Counted from the stretch's first letter, positions 42,737 through 53,888 are shown. The stretch is 64,000 bases of DNA from Orlajensenia flava (GCF_004801905.1 NZ_SSSN01000003.1:682001-746000), one strand, 5' to 3'. Numbers and translations: made by a program. Notes: a model not told the origin generated them from the letters alone.

Positions 42737-44407
42737 CTACTTGACGGACTTCAGGTTCATCAGAACCTGGACGGCCGTCGCCGCGATCGGATCGGCGGTG
42801 GCGTACTGGTCGTCCTCGCTCGGCCAACCGGTGAACGTGCGAGTGTTGTACTCGGCCAGCGTGGGGTGGGTGCCGATCGGGATGGCGGGCACGTCGTCGA
42901 CGAAGATCTTCTGGATCTTGGCGAGGGCGTCCGTGCGGGTCGCGTCATCCGATGCACTGGCGTACTGCTGGAGCAGCTTGGTCGCCTCCGGGTTGCTGTA
43001 ACGCCCGAAGTTGTCGGAGACCTGCCCGCCCGATGCCTGGTCGACGTAGGCACTGTTCATCGTGTCGTCGTAGATGTGCCACGGGTTCGAGCCGGAGCCC
43101 GACCAGTGCAGCGCGGCGTCGAAGTTGCCGGACGACATGTTCCCGAACCACGTGTTGGCGTCCGGCGTGGCGACCTGAGCGTCGGCACCGAGAGTGCTCT
43201 TGATCTGCGTCGCCGCCAGCTGGATCCCGGTGACGTAGTCGTTCCAGCCCTGCGGGTCCTGCAGAGTGAAGGAGACCGGCTTGCCGGACGGATCCATGAG
43301 CGCACCGTTCGTCCAGGTGTAACCGGCGTCGGTGAGCACCTTCTTCGCACCGTCGACGTCGATCTTGAAGGTCTTGTCCTGGTACTCCGGAGCGATGTAC
43401 TGGTCACCGGTGGGCTGAGGGATGCCCGTGACGTTCGTCAGCTCGGGGCCGGCATTGCTGCGCGCCTTCTCGGCGTGCGCCTTGCGATCGAGCACCATGT
43501 TGACTGCCTTGCGGAACGCCACGTTGTCGAACGGAGCCTTGGTCGTGTTGACCAGGATCATGTCCGGGCTGAGGACGTTGGCGCCCCAGAACACGTTGTG
43601 CTTCGGGTCCTTGTCGACGTAGTTCTTCTGGAAGTCCGTGATGAAGATCTGGGCCCAGTCGGTCTCACCGCTCTGCAGCGCGCGCAGCAGGCCGGTGTTG
43701 TCGTTGTACTCGAGGTACTTCAGCGTGCCGACGGGAACCTTGCCGCCCCAGTAGTCGGTGCGAGCCTTGAGGACGACGCCCTGCGAGGAGAACGTGCCGA
43801 TCGTGTAGGGGCCCGTGCCGACGGCCTTCTTGACGGGATCCTTCGCCGGATCCTTGACGTCCTTCCACAGGTGCTCGGGGACGATGGTGGTCCCCAGGAC
43901 GTCGCCCTGCTTGACGAACTTCGACTCGCTGAACTTCAGGACGACGTTGCCACCGTCCTTCTTGACGTCGGAGAGCTTCAGACCAGCGAGGTCAAGAGCA
44001 GGAGTCTTCTTGATCAGTTCGAAGGTGAAGACGATGTCGTCAGCGGTGAACGGCTTGCCGTCATTCCACTTGACGTCCGCACGCGGCGTGACGGTCAGCT
44101 CGGTGTAGTCGCTGTTCCACTTCACCTTCGAGGCCAACCAGGGGGTCGTCTCGTTCTTGCCGACGGGGTTCACCATGGCGAGGGGTTCGTAGATCATCCG
44201 GTCGTAGCCGAGGGACATACCCGAGCCGGTGCTGATGAACGGGTTGTTGATCTGTGTGGCGAGGACGGATGAGCCGTCCGGCTTCGCGATCGTGAGCGAA
44301 CCCGTGCCGGATGCGCCGCCGGACGACGGCGTAGAGCATCCGGTCAAAGCGAGCGCGCTGAGCGCGAGAACCGCGCTCCCCACGATCAGGTGTTTTTTGA
44401 GCCTCAT
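42737..44407 (-). CDS. Lipoprotein solute-binding protein (SBP family 5)
   Basis: The 556-residue protein has a lipoprotein signal with lipobox ALTGC (Cys near residue 24), a Ser/Gly linker and the family 5 periplasmic-binding fold: YDRMIYEPLAMVNP, RADVKWNDGKPFTADDIVFTFELI, AVGTGPYTIGTFSSQG, AFRKAVNMVLDRKAHAEKA. Family 5 proteins bind oligopeptides, nickel or oligosaccharides; the GH3 enzyme in the operon favours a sugar. The ATG at 44405-44407 follows GGAGAA at good spacing. It is the first gene of a six-gene operon, facing the TetR regulator and its operators. Confidence 0.92.
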   Translation of the reverse strand: MRLKKHLIVGSAVLALSALALTGCSTPSSGGASGTGSLTIAKPDGSSVLATQINNPFISTGSGMSLGYDRMIYEPLAMVNPVGKNETTPWLASKVKWNSDYTELTVTPRADVKWNDGKPFTADDIVFTFELIKKTPALDLAGLKLSDVKKDGGNVVLKFSESKFVKQGDVLGTTIVPEHLWKDVKDPAKDPVKKAVGTGPYTIGTFSSQGVVLKARTDYWGGKVPVGTLKYLEYNDNTGLLRALQSGETDWAQIFITDFQKNYVDKDPKHNVFWGANVLSPDMILVNTTKAPFDNVAFRKAVNMVLDRKAHAEKARSNAGPELTNVTGIPQPTGDQYIAPEYQDKTFKIDVDGAKKVLTDAGYTWTNGALMDPSGKPVSFTLQDPQGWNDYVTGIQLAATQIKSTLGADAQVATPDANTWFGNMSSGNFDAALHWSGSGSNPWHIYDDTMNSAYVDQASGGQVSDNFGRYSNPEATKLLQQYASASDDATRTDALAKIQKIFVDDVPAIPIGTHPTLAEYNTRTFTGWPSEDDQYATADPIAATAVQVLMNLKSVK

Positions 44408-44476
44408 TGCTTCTCCTTTGTGAAACACATCTCTGTGTCCCTCTGTGCGGGGTGGACCGGATGACCGGTCAATTCG

Positions 44477-44492
44477 CTTACTTGCGAGTAAG
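44477..44492. promoter_or_regulatory. TetR-type operator, site 1
   Basis: CTTACTTGCGAGTAAG is a 16-bp inverted repeat (CTTACT/AGTAAG around TGCG), the classic form for TetR-family operators. It lies between the divergent binding-protein and tetR genes, 69 bp from the former and 60 bp from the latter. Confidence 0.8.
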
Positions 44493-44508
44493 TAAGCTGA
44501 ACAGACAG

Positions 44509-44520
44509 TACTGGATAGTA
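44509..44520. promoter_or_regulatory. TetR-type operator, site 2
   Basis: TACTGGATAGTA repeats the TACT-N4-AGTA core of site 1, with its centre exactly 30 bp away (about three helix turns). It overlaps a possible -10 (TAGTAT) of the regulator gene, which suggests autorepression. Confidence 0.6.
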
Positions 44521-44552
44521 TTTCACTTCACAAGCAGACCCGACGGAGAGTC

Positions 44553-45197
44553 ATGAGCACGGGGAACACCAGTCAGGCGCGTCCTGAGACGGAACGCAGG
44601 CGCACCGAGATCCTCCGCGCCGCCCTCGACATCTTCGGCGCGAAGGGGTCGACGAACGGAACTCTCAGCGATATCGCCGATGAAGTCGGGATGACTCATG
44701 CCGGCGTGCTGCACCACTTCGGGTCGAAGCAGCGGCTGCTGCTGGAGATGCTCGAGTTCCGCGACCGCGACGATGTCGCCGGTCTGGCGGAGCGCCACAT
44801 CCCGGGGGGTCCCGCGTTGTTCGCTCACCTCGTCGGAACGGCATTGCGCAACTCCCTGCGCCCCGGCATTGTTCAGGCCTATGCGGTTCTCTCCGCCGAG
44901 TCCGTCACCGACGGGCACGCCGCCCGCGAGTTCTTCCGGAAGCGCTATCGCGTTCTCCGCGAGGACGTGGATGCGGCGTTCCGCGAACTGTGCGCGCAGG
45001 AGGACGTGAGCGACTCCGACAGGATCGACAAGGCCGCTGCGTCAATCCTCGCGGTGATGGACGGACTCCAGTTGCAGTGGCTCCTCGACCCGTCGATCGT
45101 CGATCTCGCCGACACCAGCGAGTTCGCCATCGAGGCGATCGTCAACGGCGTCATGCACCCGGGCCCGGCGCTGTACTCGTACGTCCACGACGCCTGA
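44553..45197 (+). CDS. TetR-family transcriptional regulator
   Basis: The 214-residue protein has an N-terminal TetR helix-turn-helix: ETERRRTEILRAALDIFGAKGSTNGTLSDIADEVGMTHAGVLHHFGSKQRLLLEML. A helical ligand-binding domain follows (RKRYRVLREDVDAAFRELCAQ; AASILAVMDGLQLQWLLDPS). It resembles regulators found beside beta-glucoside transport genes in actinobacteria. Divergent from the ABC/GH3 operon with two matching operators between, it most likely represses that operon and itself until an imported sugar or derivative binds. Confidence 0.93.
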   Translation: MSTGNTSQARPETERRRTEILRAALDIFGAKGSTNGTLSDIADEVGMTHAGVLHHFGSKQRLLLEMLEFRDRDDVAGLAERHIPGGPALFAHLVGTALRNSLRPGIVQAYAVLSAESVTDGHAAREFFRKRYRVLREDVDAAFRELCAQEDVSDSDRIDKAAASILAVMDGLQLQWLLDPSIVDLADTSEFAIEAIVNGVMHPGPALYSYVHDA

Positions 45198-45307
45198 TCG
45201 CCTGTGCTCCACCGCCGTATCCGTCGTGAATCTGACGGCGGACCCGCGGACCTTGACGAGCGAACCCGCTATCGACACCACCGGGGCTACCCGCGCCGCG
45301 CAAAAGT

Positions 45308-45344
45308 AATAGCCCGAACCCGCATTCTGCGGGTCCGGGCTATT
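45308..45344 (-). terminator. Terminator of the tRNA-Pro gene
   Basis: AATAGCCCGAACCCGC and GCGGGTCCGGGCTATT form a 16-bp stem with one mismatch around ATTCT. On the minus strand it is followed by ACTTTTG. It ends the tRNA transcript about 25 bp past the tRNA and may also stop the TetR transcript from the other side. Confidence 0.85.
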
Positions 45345-45368
45345 CCGATGTCCTACGACATCACATTG

Positions 45369-45442
45369 TCGGGCTGACAGGATTTGAACCTGCGACCCCC
45401 TGACCCCCAGTCAGGTGCGCTACCAAGCTGCGCCACAGCCCG
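45369..45442 (-). tRNA. tRNA-Pro (anticodon GGG)
   Basis: The 74-nt minus-strand sequence folds as a full cloverleaf: acceptor CGGGCTG pairing with CAGCCCG and discriminator A, D-arm GCGCAGCTTGGTAGCGC, anticodon stem CCTGA/TCAGG with loop CTGGGGG (anticodon GGG), and T-arm with GGTTCAAATCC. It reads CCC (and by wobble CCU) proline codons. CCA is not encoded. A strong hairpin terminator follows. Confidence 0.95.
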
Positions 45443-45564
45443 ATGCCCCGGCTGGCCGAGGCAACCTGACAATCGTACCCTGTCGCGGCCGGTCCCATGA
45501 ACGGGCGGAAACGCCACCGGGCGCGGGACGCGCTTGTATCGGCCGCGGCCGGTAGGGTGACGCC

Positions 45565-46149
45565 ATGACGGACAGTGAGGTGCGCATCGTTCCGGTCGAC
45601 GAGGCCCCGTGGGCGGATGTCGAGCTCGTGTTCGGCACGCGCGGCGATCCGTCCACGTGCTGGTGCCAGTTCTTCAAGCTCACGAACGAGGAGTTCAAGA
45701 CGGCCTCGCGGGACGTCTGCCGAGACGCCCTGCGGGATCAGGTCGCGACCCTCGATCCGCCACCCGGCGTCGTCGCCTACCGGGGAGACGAGGCCGTCGG
45801 ATGGTGCGCCGTCGAGCCGCGCGTCAATTATCCGCGCGTGCTGACTTCACGCGTCATCGACGGAAGCGAGGAGCCTCTCAGTGACGCGGGCGTCTGGGCT
45901 ATCACCTGCTTCGTGGTGCGTGTCGGGCACCGGCGTCAGGGCATCGGCGGCAACCTCCTGGCAGGCGCCGTCGATCAGGCACGTCGGCACGGCGCCCGGG
46001 TCATCGAGGGCTATCCGGTCGACACCGCCGGAGAGAAGTCCCCCTCCGCCGACCTCTATCACGGCACCCTCACCCAGTTCCTCCGGGCCGGCTTCGAGCT
46101 GGTGGCCATCCCATCGCCGCACCGCGCCGTCGTTCGACTCGTCGCGTGA
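45565..46149 (+). CDS. GNAT-family N-acetyltransferase
   Basis: The 194-residue protein has the acetyl-CoA site VWAITCFVVRVGHRRQGIGGNLLAGAVDQAR, with the R/Q-x-x-G-x-G/A loop in RRQGIGG, and the C-terminal FLRAGFELVA strand. The N-terminal part (GDPSTCWCQFFKLTNEEFK) matches a subgroup of actinobacterial GNAT proteins of unknown acceptor. Its stop overlaps the start of the CHAD gene, so the two are probably an operon. Confidence 0.85.
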   Translation: MTDSEVRIVPVDEAPWADVELVFGTRGDPSTCWCQFFKLTNEEFKTASRDVCRDALRDQVATLDPPPGVVAYRGDEAVGWCAVEPRVNYPRVLTSRVIDGSEEPLSDAGVWAITCFVVRVGHRRQGIGGNLLAGAVDQARRHGARVIEGYPVDTAGEKSPSADLYHGTLTQFLRAGFELVAIPSPHRAVVRLVA

Positions 46150-47021
46150 TGTCGGCGCATCCGGTCACGGCCGGCGAGGGGGCCCTCATCGCCCTGCAAG
46201 CCATCGCCGACCAGCTGCGGCAGACCGAGGGTCCCGCCCTTCGAGATGAGACGGATGCCGTGCACCAGCATCGCACCGCCGTGCGGCGGATGCGCAGCGT
46301 TCTCGCCGCCTACCGACCGCTGTTCGATCGCGCCGCGACGGAACGGCTGCGCATCCACTTCGCGACCTGGGGCGGCCAGCTCGGGGTGGTGCGCGACATC
46401 GAGGTGCGCGCCGAGGTGGCCGAGGACATCCTCAGCGGCGACGTCGACCTCGACCGTCGGCGTCGGCTAGTGGACGCCGAACGGGCGGAATATCTCGTCG
46501 CCCACGCCCGGCTCGTCGAACTGCACTCGTCGCCGCGGACGGCCCAGCGCCTGCGGGAGCTCGAGCTCTTCCTGGCCGACCCGCCGTTCACCGAGCGTGC
46601 CGCGCGTGAGGCGGGGGCGACCATCCGCGCCATCCTGGTGAAGGAGGCGCGACGGGTGAGACGCGCCGGCGAGGGGATCGATGGAACGCTCGATGCCTAC
46701 CATCACGTTCGGAAGGCCGCCCGTCGACTGCGCTACGCGGTCGAAGCCGTCACGGAGGAGCCGCTCGGCATGTTCGGGAAGAAGGCGCGCGCCCTGGCCG
46801 ACTCCGGCGAGCGCGTGCACGACCTGCTGGGCGAGAATCGCGACGCCCTCATCCTCACCGAGCGCCTGCGGATCGCTCAGGCGCACGCCGGGAGAGCCGG
46901 CGAGCGAGCGGACGCCTACGACGAGTTGATCCACGCGACGCACCGCACTGCGGACGACCGGCTCGCCCAGCTGGACGGTGCCTTGACGGACATCCGCTCG
47001 GCGGCGAAGGCGTTCGCCTGA
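46146..47021 (+). CDS. CHAD-domain protein
   Basis: The 291-residue helical protein has two CHAD repeats: [24 protein letters not shown] with LGVVRDIEVRAEVAEDIL in the first half, and DAYHHVRKAARRLRYAVEAV in the second, with the conserved His and Arg/Lys ridge. CHAD domains bind polyphosphate through these basic residues. There is no fused CYTH phosphatase domain. The GTG at 46146 overlaps the GNAT stop; an ATG directly follows, so the start is uncertain by one residue. Confidence 0.9.
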   Translation: MMSAHPVTAGEGALIALQAIADQLRQTEGPALRDETDAVHQHRTAVRRMRSVLAAYRPLFDRAATERLRIHFATWGGQLGVVRDIEVRAEVAEDILSGDVDLDRRRRLVDAERAEYLVAHARLVELHSSPRTAQRLRELELFLADPPFTERAAREAGATIRAILVKEARRVRRAGEGIDGTLDAYHHVRKAARRLRYAVEAVTEEPLGMFGKKARALADSGERVHDLLGENRDALILTERLRIAQAHAGRAGERADAYDELIHATHRTADDRLAQLDGALTDIRSAAKAFA

Positions 47022-47059
47022 CGTCCGGAGGGCGCGGCGTTCGGCCCTAGGGTGAGCGT

Positions 47060-48472
47060 ATGGCAGAGGATGCAGCTGAGTCGTCGGCGCTCGGCGCCCT
47101 GCGCTTCGACCACGCCCACGTCACCACCCAGCACGAGCGCAAGGACGCGGGGCGTGCTGCGCGGGCTCGGGTTCCGCGGTCGGCGCACGCGGAGTACCGG
47201 CCGTCCCTGGATCGCGATCCGCTGGGCATCATCGAGCGCCAGAACGCCCACCGGCTCGACTGGCTGGTCCCCCTCCGCACCGAGCGGATGCTGGCGAGCC
47301 CGTTCGCCTTCTACCGCGGTACCGCGGCGCTGCAGGCCGCCGATCTCGCAGGCGGCGTCACGACGGGCGCCCACGTGACACTCTGCGGCGATGCGCACAT
47401 CACGAATTTCGGGCTCTACGCCTCGCCGCAGCGCACGCTGGTCTTCGACCTCAACGACTTCGACGAGTCGGCAGCCGGACCATGGGAGTGGGACGTCAAG
47501 CGCCTGGTCACCAGCGTGATCGTCGCCGGGCGCGAGAAGGGATTCGAGGCCAAGCGCATCCGCTCCGCCGCCGTCGCCTCCGCCCGCTCGTACCGCACGT
47601 CGCTCGCCGGATTCCTCCGGCTCGATCCGCTCCGCCGGTTCTACCTGCGCGCCGATGTCGAGACGAGGATGACCCCGTTCGGCGCGAGCACCCGCCACGC
47701 CATCGCCGACGCGGTCAGCGCGTCGAAGAAGCGCACCTCGGCGCGTGCATTCGCGAAGATCACGGAACGGGCGGATGACGGCAGCGTGCGCATCGTCGAG
47801 CAGCCGCCCACCCTCACCCACGTACCGGCCGAGATGGAGGGCCGGGTCGGCGCCCTCGTCGAGCTCTACCTCGCGACGCTCCCTCCCGAGCTCGCGCTGC
47901 TGTTGTCGCAATACACGGCAACGGATGTCGCGCGCCGCGTGGTCGGGGTCGGCAGCGTCGGCACGCGCTGCTACATCGTCGTGCTCACCGGCCCACTGGG
48001 CGAGCCCCTCGTGCTGCAGGTGAAGGAGGCGGGGCGCTCCGTGCTGAACGAGTACGGCGCCCTCCCTTCGATCGCCACGCCCGGGGTCGACGCCGTGCAG
48101 CTGGTCGACGAACCCGGTTACCGTGTGGTCGCGAGCCAGCGCATCCTGCAGGCGGTGTCCGATCCGTTCCTCGGCTATCTCTCGGTGGACGGCCGCGGCT
48201 ATTACGTGCGACAGTTCCGCGACCGCAACGTCTCGTTCGACGTCGCAGCGTTGGGGCAGAAGCCGTTCACCGACTACGTCGCCGCGTGCGCGTCCATGCT
48301 GGCGCGCGCGCACGCGCAGAGTCCCGACGCCGCCTTCGTGAGCGGCTACCTCGGCAGGTCGAGTGTGTTCGACGAGGCGGTCGTCGACTGGTCGGAGGCC
48401 TACGCCGACCAGTCGTTCGCCGACTTCACGGCGTTCCGCGCAGCTCAGGCGAGCGCGAGCACCCCGTCGTAG
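47060..48472 (+). CDS. DUF2252 family protein
   Basis: The 470-residue protein matches DUF2252, a family with a kinase-like fold found widely in actinobacteria. Visible marks are [63 protein letters not shown] and [18 protein letters not shown]. GDAHxxNFG and DxxDFDE look like the catalytic-loop and DFG-like positions of phosphotransferases. Its substrate is unknown. It follows the CHAD gene by 38 bp, and its last 28 bp overlap the end of dapF on the other strand. Confidence 0.88.
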   Translation: MAEDAAESSALGALRFDHAHVTTQHERKDAGRAARARVPRSAHAEYRPSLDRDPLGIIERQNAHRLDWLVPLRTERMLASPFAFYRGTAALQAADLAGGVTTGAHVTLCGDAHITNFGLYASPQRTLVFDLNDFDESAAGPWEWDVKRLVTSVIVAGREKGFEAKRIRSAAVASARSYRTSLAGFLRLDPLRRFYLRADVETRMTPFGASTRHAIADAVSASKKRTSARAFAKITERADDGSVRIVEQPPTLTHVPAEMEGRVGALVELYLATLPPELALLLSQYTATDVARRVVGVGSVGTRCYIVVLTGPLGEPLVLQVKEAGRSVLNEYGALPSIATPGVDAVQLVDEPGYRVVASQRILQAVSDPFLGYLSVDGRGYYVRQFRDRNVSFDVAALGQKPFTDYVAACASMLARAHAQSPDAAFVSGYLGRSSVFDEAVVDWSEAYADQSFADFTAFRAAQASASTPS

Positions 48473-49326
48473 ACGAGTTCGGCCGGACCCGAGAGCGCGA
48501 CGTGCTCGCCATCCTCGGCGGGGAACATCCGCACGCCCACCCGTCCGCCGGGAACGTCCACGCGCCAGTCGTTCGGCGCACCCTTGCCGGCCCAGTACCG
48601 CACGGCGAGGGCCGCAGCCACGGCGCCGGTGCCGCACGAGAGCGTCTCGCCGGAGCCGCGTTCGTGCACGCGCATGCGGATGCGCCCGACGCCGTCGTGC
48701 ACCAGCGGATCGTGCGGAAGCACGAACTCCACGTTGACGCCCTCCGTCGGTTCTGGATCCAGTTGCGGGATGACGCTGAGGTCGATGCCTTCGAGCTCCT
48801 CCTCGTCGGCGAGGGCCACCACCACGTGCGGATTGCCGACGTTGATGCCGAGCCCTGGCCGCGCCACCTCGAGCTCACGCGCACGCACGAGCGGTTCACC
48901 GCCGTCGAGTCGCCAGCGACCCATGTCCACTTGGAACCCGGTGCCGGAGCGCTGCAGGTCGCGCACTCCCCCGCGGGTGCCGATCGCCACGGAATCCCCC
49001 TCGGCGAAGTCGATGAGGCCCTGGTCGATGAGGAAGCGGGCGTAGACGCGGATGCCGTTCCCGCACATCTCCGAGACCGTTCCATCCGAGTTCCAGTAGT
49101 CCATGAACCACTCCGCCGACGCGTCCTCGGCGAGCGCGGCGGCTCCATCGGGCAGGTTTGCGGAACGCACGGCGCGGATGATGCCGTCGGCGCCGACCCC
49201 GAAATGCCGATCGCAGATGAGCGCGATCTGCTCGGGGGCGAGGACGATGTCGCCATCGGGGTCGGCGAAGAGCACGAAGTCGTTGCCCGTGCCGTGCCCC
49301 TTGGTGAATTGCAGGTCCATCGCCAT
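48445..49326 (-). CDS. dapF: Diaminopimelate epimerase
   Basis: The 293-residue enzyme converts LL- to meso-diaminopimelate for lysine and peptidoglycan synthesis. Both catalytic cysteines are present, in [15 protein letters not shown] and [15 protein letters not shown], together with the N-terminal [13 protein letters not shown] and the NVGNPHVVV strand. The start is ATG 49324-49326 or the ATG two codons later. It is last in the recA-recX-miaB-miaA-dapF series, 112 bp behind miaA, and overlaps the DUF2252 gene tail to tail. Confidence 0.95.
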   Translation of the reverse strand: MAMDLQFTKGHGTGNDFVLFADPDGDIVLAPEQIALICDRHFGVGADGIIRAVRSANLPDGAAALAEDASAEWFMDYWNSDGTVSEMCGNGIRVYARFLIDQGLIDFAEGDSVAIGTRGGVRDLQRSGTGFQVDMGRWRLDGGEPLVRARELEVARPGLGINVGNPHVVVALADEEELEGIDLSVIPQLDPEPTEGVNVEFVLPHDPLVHDGVGRIRMRVHERGSGETLSCGTGAVAAALAVRYWAGKGAPNDWRVDVPGGRVGVRMFPAEDGEHVALSGPAELVYDGVLALA

Positions 49327-49438
49327 GCCGATCAGTCTAGGGGCGGCCGGACGACCCTCCCGCGGGCCCCGACGGCGGCCGCATCGGCTCGAGGATCCAC
49401 ACCGACCAGACGTGGGAGAGCACCGGCGGGCGCGTCGA

Positions 49439-50383
49439 TCAGACCTCGACGATCGACTCGACAGTTCGCTGCGACGCCGCATCCGAGGCGTCCGAGTCGA
49501 ACCAAGCGAACCCGGGATAGCGCTTGAACCAGCTGACCTGCCGCCGGGCGTAGCGACGGGTGAGCGCTTGGGTCTCCGTGATCGCCTCGGCCTCGCTCGC
49601 CTCTCCCCGCAGCTGGGCGAGCGCCTGCGCGTAGCCGATGGCGCGGCTCGCGGTCACACCCCGTTCGATACCGGCGGGAACCAGCTCCTGCACCTCGCGC
49701 AGCATGCCATCGCGCCACATGTCCCTCACGCGTGCGTCCAGACGCTCCACCAGACGTTCGCGCGGTGTGGTGAGCCCGACGCCGAGCATCGGCAGCCAGG
49801 GAACCGGCTCATCGGGAAGCGAAGCGGCGTGCGGCTCGCCCGTGATCTCGATGACCTCGAGCGCGCGCACCAGGCGGCGCCCGTTGTGCGGACCGATGCG
49901 GTCAGCGGCGTTGGCGTCGAGCTCTCGGAGTCGGCGATGCAGCATTCCGGGACCCTGCTCGGCGAGGTCGGCCTCGAGGTGCGCGCGCAGCGCGGCATCC
50001 GTCCCGGGAAAGCGGAAGTCGAAGATGACGGCAGACACGTAGAGGCCCGACCCCCCGACCACGATCGGCACGGCGCCGCGTGAACGGACCTGCTCGATCA
50101 CCCCACGAGCCTCAGGCTGGTACCGCGCGACGCTGGCCTCCTCCGTCACGTCGAGCACGTCGAGAAGGTGGTGCGGCACGCCGCGACGCTCGGATGCGGC
50201 GAGCTTCGCCGTGCCGATGTCCATGCCGCGGTAGAGCTGCATGGCGTCGGCGTTGATGATCTCGGACGCCCGGCCCCGAGCGGCCAGCCTTTCGGCGATG
50301 TCGAGGGCCAGCGCCGACTTGCCGGTCCCGGTCGCACCGACCACGGCGACGAGCGGGGCGGCGGCCTCAGTGGAGGTGGTCAC
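49439..50383 (-). CDS. miaA: tRNA dimethylallyltransferase
   Basis: The 314-residue enzyme adds the isopentenyl group to A37 of tRNAs that read UNN codons. It has the P-loop [37 protein letters not shown], the [12 protein letters not shown] region, [28 protein letters not shown] and the C-terminal [14 protein letters not shown]. Its start lies inside the 3' end of miaB (17-bp overlap), so the two tRNA-modification steps at A37 are made from one message. Confidence 0.95.
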   Translation of the reverse strand: MTTSTEAAAPLVAVVGATGTGKSALALDIAERLAARGRASEIINADAMQLYRGMDIGTAKLAASERRGVPHHLLDVLDVTEEASVARYQPEARGVIEQVRSRGAVPIVVGGSGLYVSAVIFDFRFPGTDAALRAHLEADLAEQGPGMLHRRLRELDANAADRIGPHNGRRLVRALEVIEITGEPHAASLPDEPVPWLPMLGVGLTTPRERLVERLDARVRDMWRDGMLREVQELVPAGIERGVTASRAIGYAQALAQLRGEASEAEAITETQALTRRYARRQVSWFKRYPGFAWFDSDASDAASQRTVESIVEV

Positions 50384-51953
50384 CCGAGGTGTGCACGGGC
50401 GTCAGCGCGAGGTCATGGGGTGCGCGGATGGTCGGCAGCCCGAGCGATACGGCGCCACCCGACGGCCCAGACGCCGGTACGGCGCAGGAGTCGGCCTCGG
50501 CGCGGTCCCACGCGTCGCCGGCGCGCGTGCGGCGGATGCGGAGCGTGCTGCCCTCCGGAGCGTCGGCGATCAGGTGGAAGGGCGCTGCGGCGGTGACCAC
50601 GACGCTGACGACGTCACCGGGTCGCGGCGTCGCCGACCCGGCCGGCACGTCGAAGTGCACGAGCCTGCTGTCTTCAGCGCGGCCGGACAGGCGATGGGTG
50701 GCCGCGTCCTTCTTGCCCTCGCCGTTGGCCACGAGCACGTGGACCTCGCGACCGATGACCTTCTGGTTCTCTTCCCACGAGATGCGATCCTGCAGGGCGA
50801 GGAGCCGCTCGTAACGCTCCTGAACCACGTGCTTCGGCACCTGGTCGGGCATGGTGGCGGCCGGCGTGCCTGGGCGGATGGAGTACTGGAACGTGAACGC
50901 CGAGGCGAACCGCGCCGCTTCGACGACGCGCATCGTCTCGAGGAAGTCCTCCTCGGTCTCGCCGGGGAACCCGACGATGATGTCGGTGGAGATGGCGGCG
51001 TGCGGCATCTTCGCCCGCACCCGGTCGAGGATGCCGAGGAACTTCTCGGAACGGTACGAACGGCGCATCGCCTTGAGGATGCGGTCGGATCCCGACTGCA
51101 GCGGCATGTGCAGCTGAGGCATGACGGCGGTGGTCTCGGCCATCGCCTCGATCACGTCATCCGTGAACGCGGCGGGGTGGGGACTGGTGAAGCGGATGCG
51201 CTCGAGTCCGTCGATCTCGCCTGCGGCGCGCAGCAGCTTGCCGAACGCCTGGCGGTCGCCGAACTCGACGCCGTAGGAGTTGACGTTCTGGCCCAGAAGG
51301 GTGACCTCGATGGCGCCGTCATCGACGAGGGACCGGATCTCGCCGAGAACGTCGCCGGGCCGACGATCCTTCTCCTTGCCGCGCAGGGACGGCACGATGC
51401 AGAACGTGCAGGTGTTGTTGCAGCCGACCGAGATGGACACCCAGCCGCTGTAGCTGGAATCGCGCTTGGTGGGCAACGTCGACGGGAAGGTCTCGAGCGC
51501 CTCGAGGATCTCGATCTGCGCCTCGTCGTTGTGACGGGCCCGCTCGAGAAGACGGGGCAGCGCGCCCATGTTGTGGGTGCCGAAGACGACGTCGACCCAC
51601 GGCGCCTTTTCGAGGATGACCGACTTGTCCTTCTGGGCCAGGCAGCCGCCGACGGCGATCTGCATCCCCGGATGCCGACGCTTGACCGAGGCGAGGTGCC
51701 CCAGGTTGCCGTAGAGCTTGTTGTCGGCGTTCTCGCGCACCGCACAGGTGTTGATGACCACGACGTCGGCATCGCCACCCGTGGCACGGGTGTAGCCGGC
51801 GGACTCCAGCGATCCGCTGAGCCTCTCGGAGTCATGCACGTTCATCTGGCAGCCGAAGGTACGCACCTCGAACGTGCGTGCGGCTCCGTCGGCACCGACC
51901 GCGGCCGGAGACGGCGCGATGACGGTGGGCGCGCTGCTGACGGTGATGCTCAT
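50367..51953 (-). CDS. miaB: tRNA-2-methylthio-N6-dimethylallyladenosine synthase
   Basis: The 528-residue radical-SAM enzyme adds the methylthio group after MiaA. The N-terminal domain has cysteines in [22 protein letters not shown] and VGGCLAQ. The radical-SAM cluster is in [17 protein letters not shown], followed by [10 protein letters not shown] and the TRAM domain near the C-terminus. About 45 residues beyond the TRAM domain are extra and coincide with the overlap into miaA. The ATG at 51951-51953 was preferred over the upstream TTG. Confidence 0.95.
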   Translation of the reverse strand: MSITVSSAPTVIAPSPAAVGADGAARTFEVRTFGCQMNVHDSERLSGSLESAGYTRATGGDADVVVINTCAVRENADNKLYGNLGHLASVKRRHPGMQIAVGGCLAQKDKSVILEKAPWVDVVFGTHNMGALPRLLERARHNDEAQIEILEALETFPSTLPTKRDSSYSGWVSISVGCNNTCTFCIVPSLRGKEKDRRPGDVLGEIRSLVDDGAIEVTLLGQNVNSYGVEFGDRQAFGKLLRAAGEIDGLERIRFTSPHPAAFTDDVIEAMAETTAVMPQLHMPLQSGSDRILKAMRRSYRSEKFLGILDRVRAKMPHAAISTDIIVGFPGETEEDFLETMRVVEAARFASAFTFQYSIRPGTPAATMPDQVPKHVVQERYERLLALQDRISWEENQKVIGREVHVLVANGEGKKDAATHRLSGRAEDSRLVHFDVPAGSATPRPGDVVSVVVTAAAPFHLIADAPEGSTLRIRRTRAGDAWDRAEADSCAVPASGPSGGAVSLGLPTIRAPHDLALTPVHTSGDHLH

Positions 51954-51970
51954 GGACAACAAGTGTACGT

Positions 51971-52546
51971 TCAGCGCACCGAGCGTCCGGCCGCCTGCAG
52001 CGCGGCCTTCACCGCCTCACGCGAGACGCTCGAGGAATAGCCCTTGCGCATGAGGAATCCGAGCAGTCGCCGCTCGGCGGTCGCATCGTCCAGGTCGCCC
52101 ATTCGTCGCGCCCTCTGATCGGCCGATGCCGTAGCGGGGCCGACCTCGTCGACGTCGAGCGTGTCGAGCACCTCGTAGATGACGCACGGGTCGATCTGCC
52201 GACGCCGCATCTCCGCCTCGACGGCCGACCGGCCGAGCCCCTTGCGCTCGTGGTGGGTGTGCACGATCTGCTCGGCGAGGCGCTGCTCATCGAGGTAGCC
52301 CAGCCGCTCGTAGCGCTCGAGCAGCTCGTCGGCCTCCTCGCCGTACACCCCGACCTCCGAGAGAACGCCCTCGGCCTCGGCGTGGGAGAGGGAACGTGCC
52401 CTGAGCCGCCGGGTCAGCACGTTCTCGGCGGCCAGGAGCGTCGTCTCGACATCGGCGGGCGTGGTCTCCCCCACTGCCTCGGGCGCAGCCCACGGCAAGT
52501 ACGAAACCGGGGCGAGAGACTCCGTCGATCGTTCGGGCGATGCCAT
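51971..52546 (-). CDS. recX: Regulatory protein RecX
   Basis: The 191-residue helical protein modulates RecA filament activity. It has three RecX-type three-helix repeats: [68 protein letters not shown] and [27 protein letters not shown]. The ATG at 52544-52546 was chosen because GGGGAGGAG lies at ideal distance; an upstream in-frame ATG lacks one. It starts 37 bp after recA and is co-transcribed with it. Confidence 0.93.
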   Translation of the reverse strand: MASPERSTESLAPVSYLPWAAPEAVGETTPADVETTLLAAENVLTRRLRARSLSHAEAEGVLSEVGVYGEEADELLERYERLGYLDEQRLAEQIVHTHHERKGLGRSAVEAEMRRRQIDPCVIYEVLDTLDVDEVGPATASADQRARRMGDLDDATAERRLLGFLMRKGYSSSVSREAVKAALQAAGRSVR

Positions 52547-52583
52547 CGAGTTCTCCTCCCCGGTCCCGGTCATGATGCTGCGC

Positions 52584-53654
<1,071 letters not shown>

Positions 53655-53859
53655 CGGTCTCTCCTTCTGTCGTCAACTGTGTCGCCTGTAGGCTGTCGTG
53701 CCGGTCACCGGCCCGAGCGTTGCTCGGAACTCGGCACCCGACTGACAAGGCAGTCAGCAGTTCGTCGCTGATGGGTGAGACGCTACGCCGACCCTCTGAC
53801 ATCCCTGCTGGAGGATTCGGATCAGTGGACAACCCGTCTTCGATGTGCTGCTGGTGAGG

Positions 53860-53888
53860 AGCCTAGCAATCTCCGAATACATGTTCGA
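53860..53888 (-). promoter_or_regulatory. SOS (LexA-type) promoter of recA
   Basis: On the minus strand a -35 TCGAAC (53883-53888) and a -10 TAGGCT (53860-53865) are 17 bp apart. The -35 is the left half of TCGAACATGTATTCGG (53873-53888), close to the actinobacterial SOS box TCGAAC-N4-GTTCGA with two changes in the right half. Transcription would start near 53853, giving a recA leader of about 200 nt that contains small hairpins (CCGAG/CTCGG and GCCGG/CCGGC). Confidence 0.6.

Noticed and set aside
50241-52040. Long plus-strand ORF of about 600 codons opposite miaB/miaA
   Set aside because: It is an antisense shadow typical of GC-rich DNA; miaB and miaA on the other strand have all family motifs. 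The same holds for long ORFs opposite mrpA, ftsK, rnj, the GH2 and GH3 genes.
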